64,000 nucleotides of DNA from Desulfotignum sp. GTDB taxonomy: Bacteria > Desulfobacterota > Desulfobacteria > Desulfobacterales > Desulfobacteraceae. Within the stretch, counting starts at the first letter, position 1. Each line of letters begins with the position of its first letter. The position numbers and the translations under genes are program-made. A model generated the notes under the pieces. The model was given only the letters and a program-made list of their open reading frames with translations. It had not been told where the DNA came from and did no database searches. The stretch is taken from positions 62,001-126,000 of the forward strand of contig JAABSO010000008.1 of NCBI GenBank assembly GCA_011390335.1. The letters are read 5' to 3'. Positions 18,134-27,371 of the stretch are shown here, piece after piece.

Positions 18134-19651
18134 GTGGCCAAAACCAGTTTTCCCGATACCAGTGCCAGTCCGTTGCAGGCTCTGCCGGTCAGAATCATCA
18201 TCCCGGTGGCCTTGACCATTATTTTGTTTATCCTTACCATTTTTCTGCTTATCATTCCCATGATGGAAAAATCCATGATGGACGGCAAAAGAGAAACCAC
18301 TATGCATCTGACAGAAACCGCCTGGTCGGTTCTTACATTTTACCATGACCAGGAGGCCCAGGGCCTGATCTCCGGGGAACAGGCCCGGCAGTCAGCAATT
18401 GACATTCTGACGCAGCTGCGGTACGGGCCGGACCGCAAGGATTATTTCTGGATCAATGACGACACCCCGGTGATGGTCATGCACCCCTACCGCCCGGACC
18501 TGGAGGGAAAGAATGTGGCAAAATTCACAGACCCTTCCGGCAAACACATGTTTGCAAAAATGGTGGAGATCACCAAAAAATCCGGATCCGGGTTTGTGGA
18601 CTACCTGTGGCAATGGAAAGAAGATCCCGGGCATATCGTACCCAAAATATCTTATGTCAAAAGTTTTGATCCATGGGGATGGATCATCGGCACCGGCATC
18701 TATGTGGAAGATGTCACAGCCCAGATATCTACTGTCACCCGGAAGCTGATGCTGGCCTGTGCCGGAATCATGGGGGTGGTCCTGCTTTTGTCCGGCTATA
18801 TCATCTGGGCTGCGGCAGCTTCCAGAAAAGAGAAGCTGGCGGCCATAGCCCGGTCTGAGCTCCAGGAAAAACAGCTGGCCCAGGCGGACAAGATGGCATC
18901 CCTGGGCATCCTGGTGGCAGGGGTAGCCCATGAGGTGAACAACCCGGCCACCACCCTGATGCTCAACGCCCCGAACCTGAAAAAATCTTTTGAAGCCTTT
19001 ATTCCGGTTCTGGATGACCACTTTGCCCGGCATCCGGACACCCGGGTCTGCAATATGACCTACCCGGACCTGCGCAGCCGCATCCAGCTCATGCTGGCAG
19101 CCATTCTGGATTCATCCACCCGGATCAAGCAGATCATTTCCGATCTCAAGGACTTTTCCCGGCCGGCAGACAGCCGGGACAAAAAAAACACACAGGAGAT
19201 CGACATCAACCAGGTGGTGGAAAAATCTTTGGACCTGACCCATACCGTGCTCAAAAAAGCCACCTCCCGGGTGTCGGTCATCTATGGAAAAAACCTGCCG
19301 CCGGTGTCAGGAGATTTTCAGAAACTGCAGCAGGTGGTGATCAACCTGCTGGTGAATGCGGCCCAGGCCCTTGAGAGGCCGGACCAGTCTATCACGGTTA
19401 AAACAGGGACAAACCAGCACAAAAACGTGGTTTTCATAGATATCTGTGACACCGGCCCCGGGGTGGCACCGGAAATACTGGAAAAAATAACCGACCCGTT
19501 TTTCACCACCCGCAGGGATGACGGCGGCACAGGCCTGGGCCTTTTTATCTCGGAAAAAATCATCTCCGATCTTCAGGGGATTCTGGAGTTTTCATCTGAG
19601 CCGGGTCAGGGATTAACCGCCAGTATCCGCTTGCCCTGCAAGGCAAAATAA
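18134..19651 (+). CDS. Cache-domain sensor histidine kinase
   Basis: A 505-residue membrane sensor. One transmembrane helix lies near residues 20-45, followed by an extracytoplasmic single-Cache domain (YFWINDDTPVMVMHP, DPWGWIIGTGIY) and a second helix near 200-222. Dimerisation region and catalytic domain follow, with the phospho-acceptor in VAHEVNN near residue 268 and N-, G1- and G2-boxes toward the end (LVNAAQAL, DTGPGVAPE, GGTGLGLFIS). The GTG start has AAGGAG 7 bases upstream. Single-Cache domains of this type often bind small organic acids. It is paired with the sigma-54 regulator 14 bases downstream and probably controls the transporter and acs genes that follow. Confidence 0.88.
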   Translation: MAKTSFPDTSASPLQALPVRIIIPVALTIILFILTIFLLIIPMMEKSMMDGKRETTMHLTETAWSVLTFYHDQEAQGLISGEQARQSAIDILTQLRYGPDRKDYFWINDDTPVMVMHPYRPDLEGKNVAKFTDPSGKHMFAKMVEITKKSGSGFVDYLWQWKEDPGHIVPKISYVKSFDPWGWIIGTGIYVEDVTAQISTVTRKLMLACAGIMGVVLLLSGYIIWAAAASRKEKLAAIARSELQEKQLAQADKMASLGILVAGVAHEVNNPATTLMLNAPNLKKSFEAFIPVLDDHFARHPDTRVCNMTYPDLRSRIQLMLAAILDSSTRIKQIISDLKDFSRPADSRDKKNTQEIDINQVVEKSLDLTHTVLKKATSRVSVIYGKNLPPVSGDFQKLQQVVINLLVNAAQALERPDQSITVKTGTNQHKNVVFIDICDTGPGVAPEILEKITDPFFTTRRDDGGTGLGLFISEKIISDLQGILEFSSEPGQGLTASIRLPCKAK

Positions 19652-19665
19652 ATTATAAAAAGAAC

Positions 19666-21060
19666 ATGGACAATACGGCAATGGACAAACCCATCCTGGT
19701 AGTGGATGATGAACCTGAAATCCTGGTGGCAGTGGACACCACCCTGCGCATGGCCGGGTTTGACAACATCATCACCATCAATGATGCCAGAGATGTGATC
19801 CGGCACATGGAGCGGGAGATCCCGTGCCTGATTCTTTTGGACCTGAACATGCCCCACATCAACGGGGGCCGGCTCCTCAAGATCATCCGCAAAACCTGGC
19901 CACGGATTCCCGTGATCGTACTCACCGGTACCATCGAAGTGGACACGGCAGTGCAGTGCATGAAAATCGGTGCCCTGGATTATGTGGTCAAGCCTGTGGA
20001 GGAAGACCGGCTGGTGGCAGCGGTCAAACAGGCCCTGGCCATGGAAGAGACAAGTGAGACCGGTAAAAAGCCGCTGCACCAGGACCTGTTTGCCCAAATC
20101 AAAAATCCGGCCGCCTTTCGGCACATCATCACCCAGGACAAAAAAATGCATGCCATTTTCCACTATGTGGAAGCCATTGCCCCGTCACTGCAGCCGGTGC
20201 TCATCTGCGGCGAGACCGGGGTGGGCAAAGAACTGATCGGCCAGTGCATCCACACCCTAAGCAGCCGCAAAGGCAGACTGGTGGTGGTGAATGTGGCCGG
20301 CCTGGATGACAATGTGTTTTCCGATACCCTGTTCGGCCATGTGCCCGGGGCCTTTACCGGTGCGGACAAGCCCCGGTCCGGGCTGATAGAGGCGGCAGCC
20401 GGCGGCACCCTGTTTCTGGATGAAATCGGAGACCTGGCCATGACCTCCCAGGTCAAGCTGCTGCGCCTGCTCCAGGAGGGTGACTACCTGGCCCTGGGAT
20501 CTGACAAAACCCGGCATTCCGATGCCCGGATCCTCACCTCCACCAACCAGGATCTCTGGGCCCTGGAAAAACAAAGCAAATTCAGAAAAGATCTCATTTA
20601 CCGCCTGTCCACCCACACCCTGACCCTGCCGCCCCTGCGGGAACGTCTCCTGGACCTGCCCCTGCTTCTGGACCGGTTTGTGTGCCAGGCAGCCGTAGAA
20701 CTGGAAAAACCCATTCCTGATATTCCCAAGACCCTTATTGAAGAAATGGAAACCTATCCCTTCAAAGGCAATATCAGAGAACTCAAATCCATGGTCCATG
20801 ATGCCCTGTCCCGGTATAAAAAAGGCCCCATCACAGCAGACCTGTTCAAGGGACTGGACCTGACAAAAAAAGAAGATACTCCGGAAAGCACCGCCCCTGC
20901 CCTGGAAACCGGCAACAGCCTGCCCACCCTGAAGCAGGCCTCCAATATCCTGGTGGAAAAAGCCATGGAGCAGGCCGACGGCAACCAGTCGGCTGCCGCC
21001 AAAATCCTGGGCATCTCCCAGCAGGCCTTGAGCAAGCGGCTCCAGAAAATACGAAAATAA
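19666..21060 (+). CDS. NtrC-type sigma-54-dependent response regulator
   Basis: A 464-residue regulator. The receiver domain (about 5-120) has its phospho-acceptor Asp in LILLDLNMP. The AAA+ activator domain (about 160-390) has Walker A GETGVGKE, the sigma-54 contact loop GAFTGA, and LFLDEIGD. A Fis-type helix-turn-helix ends the protein (NQSAAAKILGISQQALSKRL). It is the evident partner of the upstream kinase. A perfect -24/-12 promoter and dyad sites lie within 300 bases after its stop codon, making the transporter-acs operon its likely target. Confidence 0.9.
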   Translation: MDNTAMDKPILVVDDEPEILVAVDTTLRMAGFDNIITINDARDVIRHMEREIPCLILLDLNMPHINGGRLLKIIRKTWPRIPVIVLTGTIEVDTAVQCMKIGALDYVVKPVEEDRLVAAVKQALAMEETSETGKKPLHQDLFAQIKNPAAFRHIITQDKKMHAIFHYVEAIAPSLQPVLICGETGVGKELIGQCIHTLSSRKGRLVVVNVAGLDDNVFSDTLFGHVPGAFTGADKPRSGLIEAAAGGTLFLDEIGDLAMTSQVKLLRLLQEGDYLALGSDKTRHSDARILTSTNQDLWALEKQSKFRKDLIYRLSTHTLTLPPLRERLLDLPLLLDRFVCQAAVELEKPIPDIPKTLIEEMETYPFKGNIRELKSMVHDALSRYKKGPITADLFKGLDLTKKEDTPESTAPALETGNSLPTLKQASNILVEKAMEQADGNQSAAAKILGISQQALSKRLQKIRK

Positions 21061-21138
21061 AGGGAAAACCGGTCCAAATATGCAGAGGCGGTTCACAAAC
21101 CGCCCCTGGGGTTACGCCGGCAGGGACCCGAAAATCCC

Positions 21139-21170
21139 ACAACCTGGGTTGTATTCACAACTTTGGTTGT
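21139..21170. promoter_or_regulatory. Two tandem 14-bp dyads, candidate enhancer sites
   Basis: ACAACCTGGGTTGT is a perfect palindrome, followed 4 bases later by ACAACTTTGGTTGT; centres are 18 bp apart. They lie about 165-195 bp upstream of the -24/-12 promoter, the usual range for NtrC-type activators. Binding by the adjacent regulator is inferred. Confidence 0.65.
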
Positions 21171-21239
21171 AATACGGTCCATACCCTCCGCCCCTCCTGC
21201 TTACCCCTTTTGCCTGTATGTGCAGAACTTCTGTTTTGT

Positions 21240-21253
21240 ACAATTTTTATTGT
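21240..21253. promoter_or_regulatory. Third, weaker dyad
   Basis: ACAATTTTTATTGT shares the ACAA..TTGT arms with the two dyads further upstream and lies about 80 bp before the -24/-12 promoter. It could be a lower-affinity site for the same activator. Confidence 0.4.
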
Positions 21254-21332
21254 AGAAATACCGTTCTTGCATAACCACCCATTTTAGATAAATTAATTAA
21301 TAAAATCAATATGTTAAATAATATTTATCCTG

Positions 21333-21348
21333 TGGCACGCTGATTGCT
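21333..21348 (+). promoter_or_regulatory. Sigma-54 (-24/-12) promoter
   Basis: TGGCACG, four bases, TTGCT: this fits the RpoN consensus at every conserved position, with correct spacing. It ends about 84 bases before the transporter start codon and reads toward it. Confidence 0.85.
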
Positions 21349-21431
21349 CCTATAGAAAATGAATGACTTTCAGGAAGCAGGCAAAAGAATGGCGCCTGCA
21401 CCGCAAACCAGTTTTCATCAAGGAGCACATC

Positions 21432-22709
21432 ATGAAAGAGGTAAAAAACATTGGATGGCGGGTCACATTTGCCGGTCTGGGCATTAACCTGGCCCTGGGG
21501 ATTTTATACACCTGGAGTATTTTCAAGGAATCCATCAAAGAATCCATTGTGGCCGGGGACGGGCGGTTCGACTGGAACCTGGCTGCATTGAACGACCCAT
21601 ATGCTGTGTGTTGCCTGGTGTTTGCCTTTGCCATGATTCTGGCCGGCCGGGTCCAGGACAAAACAGGACCAAAGATGACAGCCATCATGGGGGGTGTCCT
21701 GACCGGGGCCGGCCTGATTCTCATTGCATTTTCCTCCTCCTGGATCGTCTGGATACTGGGATTTGGGGTCCTCATGGGCGCGGGCCTGGGGTTCGGGTAT
21801 GCATCTGCCACCCCGCCGGCCATCAAATGGTTTCCCCCGGCCAAAACCGGCATGATCGCCGGCATTGTGGTGGCGGGATTCGGCCTGGCATCCGTGTATA
21901 TCGCACCCCTGGGGACCTGGCTGATCTTTCGGTTCGGACTGAGCCAATCCATGCTGATTTTCGGTGTGGCCTTTCTGGTGGTGGTCTGTTTTCTGGCCCA
22001 GTTTCTGGTCAACCCGCCGGCCGGATATGTGCATCCGGATGCCCGGGCCACGGCCACAAAACCGGCGGCACCCGCCGGCATCGATTTTTCTCCTTCCGAA
22101 ATGATGAAAACCGGTACTTTTTTCAAACTGTGGGTCATGTTCTGCGTGGGGTCCGGCGCGGGCTTGATGATCATCGGCAGTGTGGCCGGCATGGCCAAGT
22201 CCGGCATGGGGTCTCTCGCCTGGATCGTGGTGGCCCTCATGGCTGTGGGCAATGCTTCCGGCCGGGTGGTGGCAGGGATTCTCTCCGACAGGATCGGCCG
22301 GGCCAACACCTTGTTCATCATGCTCAGTTTCCAGGCCCTGATCATCTTTTCACTTATGTTCATCGCTTCGGGTCAGGTGATTCTTCTGGTGTTGGCTGCC
22401 ACCTTTATCGGGTTCAATTACGGCACCAATCTGTCTTTGTTCCCGTCAGCCACCAAGGACTTTTTCGGGTTGAAAAACTTTGGGGTCAACTACGGCCTGG
22501 TATTTTCTGCCTGGGGGATCGGCGGATTTATCTTTCCCCGGGTGTCCCAGATGATCGTGGCCTATACCGGCACCCCCAAAATGGCCTATATTCTGGCAGC
22601 GGCCCTGCTGTTGATAGGTGCTGTGCTGGCCTTAGTGACAAAAGCCCCGGAAACCAGAACCGACACCCCGTTTCTGGGTGTCCCGGTGCCGGTGCCTGGA
22701 AAAAACTGA
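21432..22709 (+). CDS. MFS transporter, oxalate/formate antiporter (OFA) type
   Basis: A 425-residue integral membrane protein with about 12 helices. GRVQDKTGPK between helices 2 and 3 and GILSDRIGRAN in the middle loop are the major-facilitator signature loops. The overall sequence is of the OFA family, which moves small carboxylates. AGGAG lies 6 bases before the chosen ATG, 23 codons into the open frame. It follows a sigma-54 promoter and precedes acetyl-CoA synthetase by about 80 bases, so acetate or another short monocarboxylate is the most likely substrate. Confidence 0.85.
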   Translation: MKEVKNIGWRVTFAGLGINLALGILYTWSIFKESIKESIVAGDGRFDWNLAALNDPYAVCCLVFAFAMILAGRVQDKTGPKMTAIMGGVLTGAGLILIAFSSSWIVWILGFGVLMGAGLGFGYASATPPAIKWFPPAKTGMIAGIVVAGFGLASVYIAPLGTWLIFRFGLSQSMLIFGVAFLVVVCFLAQFLVNPPAGYVHPDARATATKPAAPAGIDFSPSEMMKTGTFFKLWVMFCVGSGAGLMIIGSVAGMAKSGMGSLAWIVVALMAVGNASGRVVAGILSDRIGRANTLFIMLSFQALIIFSLMFIASGQVILLVLAATFIGFNYGTNLSLFPSATKDFFGLKNFGVNYGLVFSAWGIGGFIFPRVSQMIVAYTGTPKMAYILAAALLLIGAVLALVTKAPETRTDTPFLGVPVPVPGKN

Positions 22710-22790
22710 TACCCGTACCCGGCCTGCAGCTGTAACTGAACCCCATAACCCCGTATTTTTGCTGAACCGCATCTGAAAAAGGAGAGTATC

Positions 22791-24755
22791 ATGACCCAGA
22801 ATCTGTTTCACGCTTCTGACGAATTTCGGAAAAACGCCTGGATAAAATCCATGGATGAATACCAGGCCATGTACAGACTGTCCACGGAAGACCCGGATAT
22901 CTTCTGGGAAGACATGGCAGCAAAGTTTTACTGGGAAAAAAAATGGGACACGGTCCGGGAATACAACTATCATTTGTCCAAAGGCCCCATCTCCATCAAA
23001 TGGTTTATCAATGCAAAGACCAACATGGCCTACAACTGCCTGGACCGGCACCTGCCGGAACGAAAGGACCAGACCGCTTTGATCTGGGAAGGCAACCAAA
23101 TGGGAGAAGATTTGACCATCTCCTACGGGCAGCTCCATGAAAAGGTGTGCCGGTTTGCCAATGCCCTCAGGGAAAAAGGGGTGGGCAAGGGAGACCGGGT
23201 GGCCATATACATGCCCATGGTCCCGGAACTGGCCGCCACCATGCTGGCCTGTGCCCGGATCGGGGCGATTCATTCCATTGTGTTCGGCGGGTTTTCCGCC
23301 GAAGCCCTGGCTGACCGGATCGAAGACAGCCTGTGCCGGGTGCTGGTGACCACGGACGGGGTGATGCGCGGGGCAAAGGCGGTTCCTCTGAAAACCGCAG
23401 CGGACCGGGCCATGGCCCTGTGCAGGGACCGGGGCCACCAGGTGGACACCTGTTTTGTGGTGAAACGTACCGGAACTGCCATCGACATGGTTCCGGACCG
23501 GGATATGTGGTGGCACGAGGCCGCCGAAGCCCAGTCGCCCGACTGTCCTGTGGAGTGGATGGATGCGGAAGACCCGCTGTTCATCCTTTACACCTCGGGT
23601 TCCACCGGCAAACCCAAGGGGGTCCAGCACAATGTGGGAGGGTACATGGTGTATACCGGCACCACCTTTAAATATATCTTTGACTACCATGACGGCGACA
23701 TCTTTTGGTGCACTGCAGACATCGGCTGGGTTACGGGCCACTCCTACATTGTGTACGGCCCCTTGTCCCAGGGCGCCACCAGCCTGATGTTCGAAGGGGT
23801 GCCCACCTATCCGGACCCGGGCCGGTTCTGGGCCACAGTGGACAAATGGCAGGTGAACCAGTTCTACACCGCGCCCACCGCCATCCGGGCACTCATGGCC
23901 CAGGGAGAGGAGTGGGTGGAAAAATATGACCTCTCCTCCCTGCGCCTTCTGGGGTCGGTGGGAGAACCCATCAACCCGGAAGCCTGGCGCTGGTACCACA
24001 CCCATGTGGGCAAAGGGCGCTGCCCCATCGTGGATACCTGGTGGCAGACGGAAACCGGCGGCATTATGATTTCTCCCCTGCCCTATGCCATTGACCAGAA
24101 ACCCGGGTCCGCCACCCTGCCCTTTTTCGGGGTAAAGCCGGTGCTGCTTAATGAAGAGGGAAAAGAACTGGAGGGCGCCTGCGACGGGATTCTGGCCCTC
24201 AAGGAACCCTGGCCCGGCCAGATGCGCACGGTGTACAACAACCACGACCGGTTTGAAAAGGTGTATTTCCAGATGTTTGACGGGTACTATTTTGCCGGGG
24301 ACGGCTGCCGCCGTGATGAGGATGGATATTTCTGGATCACCGGACGGGTGGATGATGTCATCAACGTGTCCGGCCACCGCATGGGAACCGCTGAGGTGGA
24401 ATCCGCCCTGGTGAGCCACCCGCTGGTGGCCGAGGCTGCGGTTATAGGGTTTCCCCACGACATCAAGGGCCAGGGCATCTACGCCTTTGTCACCCTGGTG
24501 GTCAGTGCAAAACCTTCCCCGGAACTGCTGGGGGAACTCAAACAGCACGTGCGAGATGAGATCGGCCCCATTGCCACCCCGGATATCATCAATTTTTCGC
24601 CCGGGCTGCCCAAGACCCGGTCCGGCAAGATCATGCGGCGGATCCTGCGCAAGATCGCCACCAATGAATATGACCAGCTGGGGGATATCTCCACCCTGGC
24701 GGATTCCGATGTGGTGGGCAACCTGATCACCAGCCACAAGGCCCTAATCAAATAA
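22791..24755 (+). CDS. acs: Acetyl-CoA synthetase (AMP-forming)
   Basis: A 654-residue enzyme that makes acetyl-CoA from acetate, ATP and CoA through acetyl-AMP. The adenylate motif [21 protein letters not shown] and the C-terminal [11 protein letters not shown], whose Lys is the catalytic and usually acetylated residue, are all present, and the length is typical. GGAG lies 7 bases from the ATG. It is cotranscribed with the carboxylate transporter, so the operon would import and activate acetate. A long antisense frame opposite it is a composition shadow. Confidence 0.95.
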   Translation: MTQNLFHASDEFRKNAWIKSMDEYQAMYRLSTEDPDIFWEDMAAKFYWEKKWDTVREYNYHLSKGPISIKWFINAKTNMAYNCLDRHLPERKDQTALIWEGNQMGEDLTISYGQLHEKVCRFANALREKGVGKGDRVAIYMPMVPELAATMLACARIGAIHSIVFGGFSAEALADRIEDSLCRVLVTTDGVMRGAKAVPLKTAADRAMALCRDRGHQVDTCFVVKRTGTAIDMVPDRDMWWHEAAEAQSPDCPVEWMDAEDPLFILYTSGSTGKPKGVQHNVGGYMVYTGTTFKYIFDYHDGDIFWCTADIGWVTGHSYIVYGPLSQGATSLMFEGVPTYPDPGRFWATVDKWQVNQFYTAPTAIRALMAQGEEWVEKYDLSSLRLLGSVGEPINPEAWRWYHTHVGKGRCPIVDTWWQTETGGIMISPLPYAIDQKPGSATLPFFGVKPVLLNEEGKELEGACDGILALKEPWPGQMRTVYNNHDRFEKVYFQMFDGYYFAGDGCRRDEDGYFWITGRVDDVINVSGHRMGTAEVESALVSHPLVAEAAVIGFPHDIKGQGIYAFVTLVVSAKPSPELLGELKQHVRDEIGPIATPDIINFSPGLPKTRSGKIMRRILRKIATNEYDQLGDISTLADSDVVGNLITSHKALIK

Positions 24756-24761
24756 ACACTG

Positions 24762-24823
24762 ATCCATGCCGGGCATAGCTTTGGCATGGATTTTCCCGGG
24801 GGCGGTTCTTACACCGCCCCCGG
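24762..24823 (+). terminator. Tandem hairpins after acs
   Basis: A first stem ATCCATGCC / GGCATGGAT is followed by four T. A second, GC-rich stem CCGGGGGCGG / CCGCCCCCGG with an 8-base loop comes 4 bases later. Together they probably end the transporter-acs transcript. Confidence 0.7.
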
Positions 24824-24925
24824 CAACTCACCACCACTATTTTCGAAAAAAATGCCGATAATTTGACATTCCCGGACATTTGGGCAATGATTCCCAAAAC
24901 CAAATCAGGAGGTACTGTTATTGGC

Positions 24926-25675
24926 ATGAGATACAACCCGGATATCCATCACCGACGGTCCATCGGTCTGCCTGGACATACTGAAAAACCGATTATTGTT
25001 CAGGCCGCCAAAATTTCAGATATTCGGGATACGGTGTTTCATCCCGGGATGCAGCCGGATGGTCAATCCATGAAAAACCGGGTATTTGACCATCCGATGT
25101 TTGCGAAGCAGTTTCTGTCGGATGATGAGATGGTTCAGGTCAACCGGTTCAGGGCGTTGAAAAAGCAAGTGGAATGGATCTGCGGCCGGTTTGCCGTAAA
25201 AATCCTGGTAAAAGATGCCCTGGAACAGGACATGTCCCTTGCGGAGCTCCAGATTGCATACAAAGAAAAAGGCGCACCTTATCTGCCACAGTTTCCGCAG
25301 ATTCCCATTTCCCTGTCCCACAGCGGCGATTATACGGCTGCGGCCATGGGCCGGGATCCCGGCATTGGCCTGGGTATTGATGTTGAAAAGATCGGCGGAC
25401 TGCCGGAACCATCGTTTATGAAAACCGCGTTTACCACAGAGGAGATTGCCCACATGCCTGCAGAAGCCCGGGCAGTTTTTGCAAACTGGACCTTAAAAGA
25501 AGCATTCTTAAAATATGTAGGCCTGGGTTTTAATGAGAGCCTGCACAGTGTGGCGGTTATAGAAGGACAAATCTATTACCATGGCCAAAAACAAAACGTT
25601 CTTACCTGGTCATCGCATCTGGACAACCAATATGCCATAGGACTTGTTTACGGGGATATTTTTAAACACAATTGA
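24926..25675 (+). CDS. 4'-Phosphopantetheinyl transferase superfamily protein
   Basis: A 249-residue Sfp-type enzyme that moves phosphopantetheine from CoA to a carrier protein Ser. The Mg-binding GLGIDVEKI and the downstream WTLKEAFLKYVG (WxxKEA) motifs are intact, and PISLSHSGDYTAAA is the CoA-binding strand. The ATG is 13 bases from AGGAGG; an ATT codon two codons earlier would have better spacing but is a rare start. No synthase or carrier protein gene lies nearby, so its target is unknown. Confidence 0.85.
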   Translation: MRYNPDIHHRRSIGLPGHTEKPIIVQAAKISDIRDTVFHPGMQPDGQSMKNRVFDHPMFAKQFLSDDEMVQVNRFRALKKQVEWICGRFAVKILVKDALEQDMSLAELQIAYKEKGAPYLPQFPQIPISLSHSGDYTAAAMGRDPGIGLGIDVEKIGGLPEPSFMKTAFTTEEIAHMPAEARAVFANWTLKEAFLKYVGLGFNESLHSVAVIEGQIYYHGQKQNVLTWSSHLDNQYAIGLVYGDIFKHN

Positions 25676-25701
25676 TCGTTGCAGCGCTGGCATCAGAGAA
25701 A

Positions 25702-25735
25702 AACCGGGAAGCCACCCGGAGAAGGCTTCCCGGTT
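25702..25735. terminator. Bidirectional hairpin between convergent genes
   Basis: AACCGGGAAGCC and its complement GGCTTCCCGGTT form a 12-bp perfect stem with a 10-base loop between the convergent phosphopantetheinyl transferase and hsp20 genes. It may serve both; a T-tract is lacking on the plus side. Confidence 0.6.
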
Positions 25736-25795
25736 CGGGTTATGGTATGTCAAAGGAGGATCAACATCTCCGGGTTTGGTTTTTACAAATACACA

Positions 25796-26182
25796 TTATG
25801 CAGTCTTGATCTCAATCTGCCGGGGTTTGGCTTCCTCTGATTTGGGCATGTGCAGGGCGAGCACCCCGTTTTTCAATTCTGCTTCTACCTTTTCCACATC
25901 AATGGTCTGGGGCACGGAGAAATTGCGGACAAACTCCACAGTCCCGAACTCTTCCCAGGAAGCTGCCCCGCTGGTTTCCAGTTTTCTCACACCTGACAGG
26001 GAAAGCCTGCCATTGTCTATGTTCACGGAAAGTTCTTCTTTTACCACACCGGGCATGTCTGCATACAAAAGGATTTCGTCTTCATTTTCATAGATATCCA
26101 CAGCCGGTGCGACTTCGTATAATTCCCGTGTTTTTTCGATATTCTGATCGTCTCTTTTTGCGATTTCAGTCTTTTTATCCAT
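25796..26182 (-). CDS. Hsp20/alpha-crystallin small heat-shock protein
   Basis: A 128-residue chaperone that holds unfolding proteins in an ATP-independent way. The alpha-crystallin domain fills about residues 25-118 (ILLYADMPGVVKEELSV, LKNGVLALHMPKSEEAKPRQ). TGGAGG lies 6 bases before the ATG, 15 codons into the open frame. It follows the next hsp20 gene by about 60 bases on the same strand, so the two are probably cotranscribed and both respond to stress. Confidence 0.9.
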   Translation of the reverse strand: MDKKTEIAKRDDQNIEKTRELYEVAPAVDIYENEDEILLYADMPGVVKEELSVNIDNGRLSLSGVRKLETSGAASWEEFGTVEFVRNFSVPQTIDVEKVEAELKNGVLALHMPKSEEAKPRQIEIKTA

Positions 26183-26242
26183 GATACGCCTCCATAAATA
26201 TACGATGGTCTTAAGTTCCATGGGCAATGAAATATTTTCGGT

Positions 26243-26683
26243 TTAGTTGATGGTGATCTGCCTGGGTTTTGCCGCCTCGGACTTGGGCAGGCTCAAATAG
26301 AGTATACCGTTCTTCAAGGTGGCTTCTACCCGGTTGCCGTCCACATCATCAGGCAGGGTAAAGCTGCGGGAAAAGGTACCGTTCACCCTTTCCGTCTTGT
26401 GCACCTTATATCCCTCGGGCAGTTTCTGATCCCGGGAACCGGAGATTTCCAGATAATTTCCCTGAATTTTGATGTCCAGAGATTCTTTTTTCATGCCGGG
26501 AACTTCCAGCCGCATTTCAAAGCCATCGCCGGTCTGGTACAGATTGGCCCGGAGAAATCCTTCATCCATAAGCCATCTGGTTCCATAGGGCCGGCCATAG
26601 TCGGTATTTAAATTGTCCAGCCGCTGCCGGAGCAGGTCCATGGTTCCGAACAATCTGTCGATATCGCTGAATCTTGTAAACAT
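26243..26683 (-). CDS. Hsp20/alpha-crystallin small heat-shock protein
   Basis: A 146-residue small heat-shock protein. The alpha-crystallin domain is at about residues 45-146, with the hallmark SFTLPDDVDGNRVEATLKNG and the C-terminal LSLPKSEAAKPRQITIN. GGGAGG precedes the ATG closely. It lies upstream of the shorter hsp20 gene in the same orientation, behind a TTGACA-type promoter. The two proteins share their C-terminal extension (KSE.AKPRQI.I) and may form mixed oligomers; that last point is inference. Confidence 0.9.
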   Translation of the reverse strand: MFTRFSDIDRLFGTMDLLRQRLDNLNTDYGRPYGTRWLMDEGFLRANLYQTGDGFEMRLEVPGMKKESLDIKIQGNYLEISGSRDQKLPEGYKVHKTERVNGTFSRSFTLPDDVDGNRVEATLKNGILYLSLPKSEAAKPRQITIN

Positions 26684-26835
26684 GACACATCCTCCCTTAT
26701 AATATTCTATGGTTTGTTATTTGTGAAAGCCGGCATGTGATTGCACTGAATGCGACACTGTCATGAAATCCCTGTCTGTTTGTGCTGCGTGCGTGAGATC
26801 TGCCGCTGCTTTCACCTTCCTGACTCTTTGAGCAG

Positions 26836-26863
26836 AATTTAGTTATCAATGAGTCCATGTCAA
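26836..26863 (-). promoter_or_regulatory. Probable promoter of the hsp20 pair
   Basis: On the minus strand TTGACA and TAAATT are separated by 16 bases, a good -35 and fair -10, about 150 bases before the longer hsp20 gene. A dyad shared with the decayed hsp20 promoter lies just upstream. Confidence 0.5.
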
Positions 26864-26888
26864 TACCTGGCTATTATTTTTTTTTAAA

Positions 26889-26903
26889 TTCATTATTAGT
26901 AAT
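26889..26903. repeat. Shared dyad upstream of hsp20 (copy 1)
   Basis: TTCATTATTAGTAAT differs by two bases from a copy at 27271-27285 in front of the decayed hsp20 gene. The core ATTA..TAAT is an imperfect palindrome. It could be an operator for a common heat-shock regulator. Confidence 0.4.
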
Positions 26904-26924
26904 ATAACCTTTCTGTTCCAGCCA

Positions 26925-27121
26925 TCACTCTGACCGGATTTCAATCTGCCGGACCTCGGGGGCAGGCAGAGATTTTCTTGGAATCTTCACCTGGAGAATG
27001 CCGTTTTTGAACCTGGCACTCACATTATCCTGGTCAGCATCGTCAGGCAGAGACAGGATCCGCTGGAAATTTCCATAAGACCCTGCAACCAGTTCCATGG
27101 CGCAAGTTTTTTCATATCCAT
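26925..27121 (-). pseudogene. hsp20 gene with an internal out-of-frame deletion
   Basis: A very good start (AAGGAGG, 6 bases, ATG) opens with MDMKKLAPWNWL, a typical Hsp20 N-terminus. This frame runs into a stop after 33 codons. In another frame the last 50 residues of an alpha-crystallin domain are intact (GSYGNFQRILSLPDDADQDN, FKNGILQVKIPRK). A normal Hsp20 needs about 80 more residues between these parts, so the middle of the gene has been deleted and the frame shifted. A promoter-like sequence still lies upstream. Confidence 0.72.
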
Positions 27122-27234
27122 ATGCCACCTCCTTGCCTTTTACAGGGTTAGGGATCACGCAGTACATATATTGCAACATACTGTTTTTAAATTATATTCC
27201 AGGCGTATTACCCACTTTCTCCTTGTATGCAACC

Positions 27235-27262
27235 AAAATAAAACAGGCCGGTTTCATGTCAA
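27235..27262 (-). promoter_or_regulatory. Promoter-like sequence of the decayed hsp20 gene
   Basis: On the minus strand TTGACA and TATTTT are 16 bases apart, about 115 bases before the start codon of the decayed hsp20 gene. The second copy of the shared dyad, TTCATTACTAATAAT, lies 8 bases further upstream. Confidence 0.4.
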
Positions 27263-27270
27263 GGAAAATT

Positions 27271-27285
27271 TTCATTACTAATAAT
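27271..27285. repeat. Shared dyad upstream of the decayed hsp20 (copy 2)
   Basis: TTCATTACTAATAAT, the partner of the element at 26889-26903, in the same orientation on the plus strand. Confidence 0.4.
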
Positions 27286-27371
27286 TTTTTTATTGACAAG
27301 GTAATAAGATTATCCTACTTTAGTCCCACGCATAGAACAAAACACTGCAGAAACCATGGCTTTGTGTATGA

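Noticed and set aside
21350..22363. A 337-codon minus-strand frame opposite the transporter gene
   Set aside because: Met/Ala/Pro-rich shadow of a membrane protein gene, without ribosome site.
22632..24737. A 701-codon open frame on the minus strand opposite acs
   Set aside because: acs is a clear full-length enzyme; the antisense translation is His/Gly/Pro-rich and follows the GC pattern of the acs codons.
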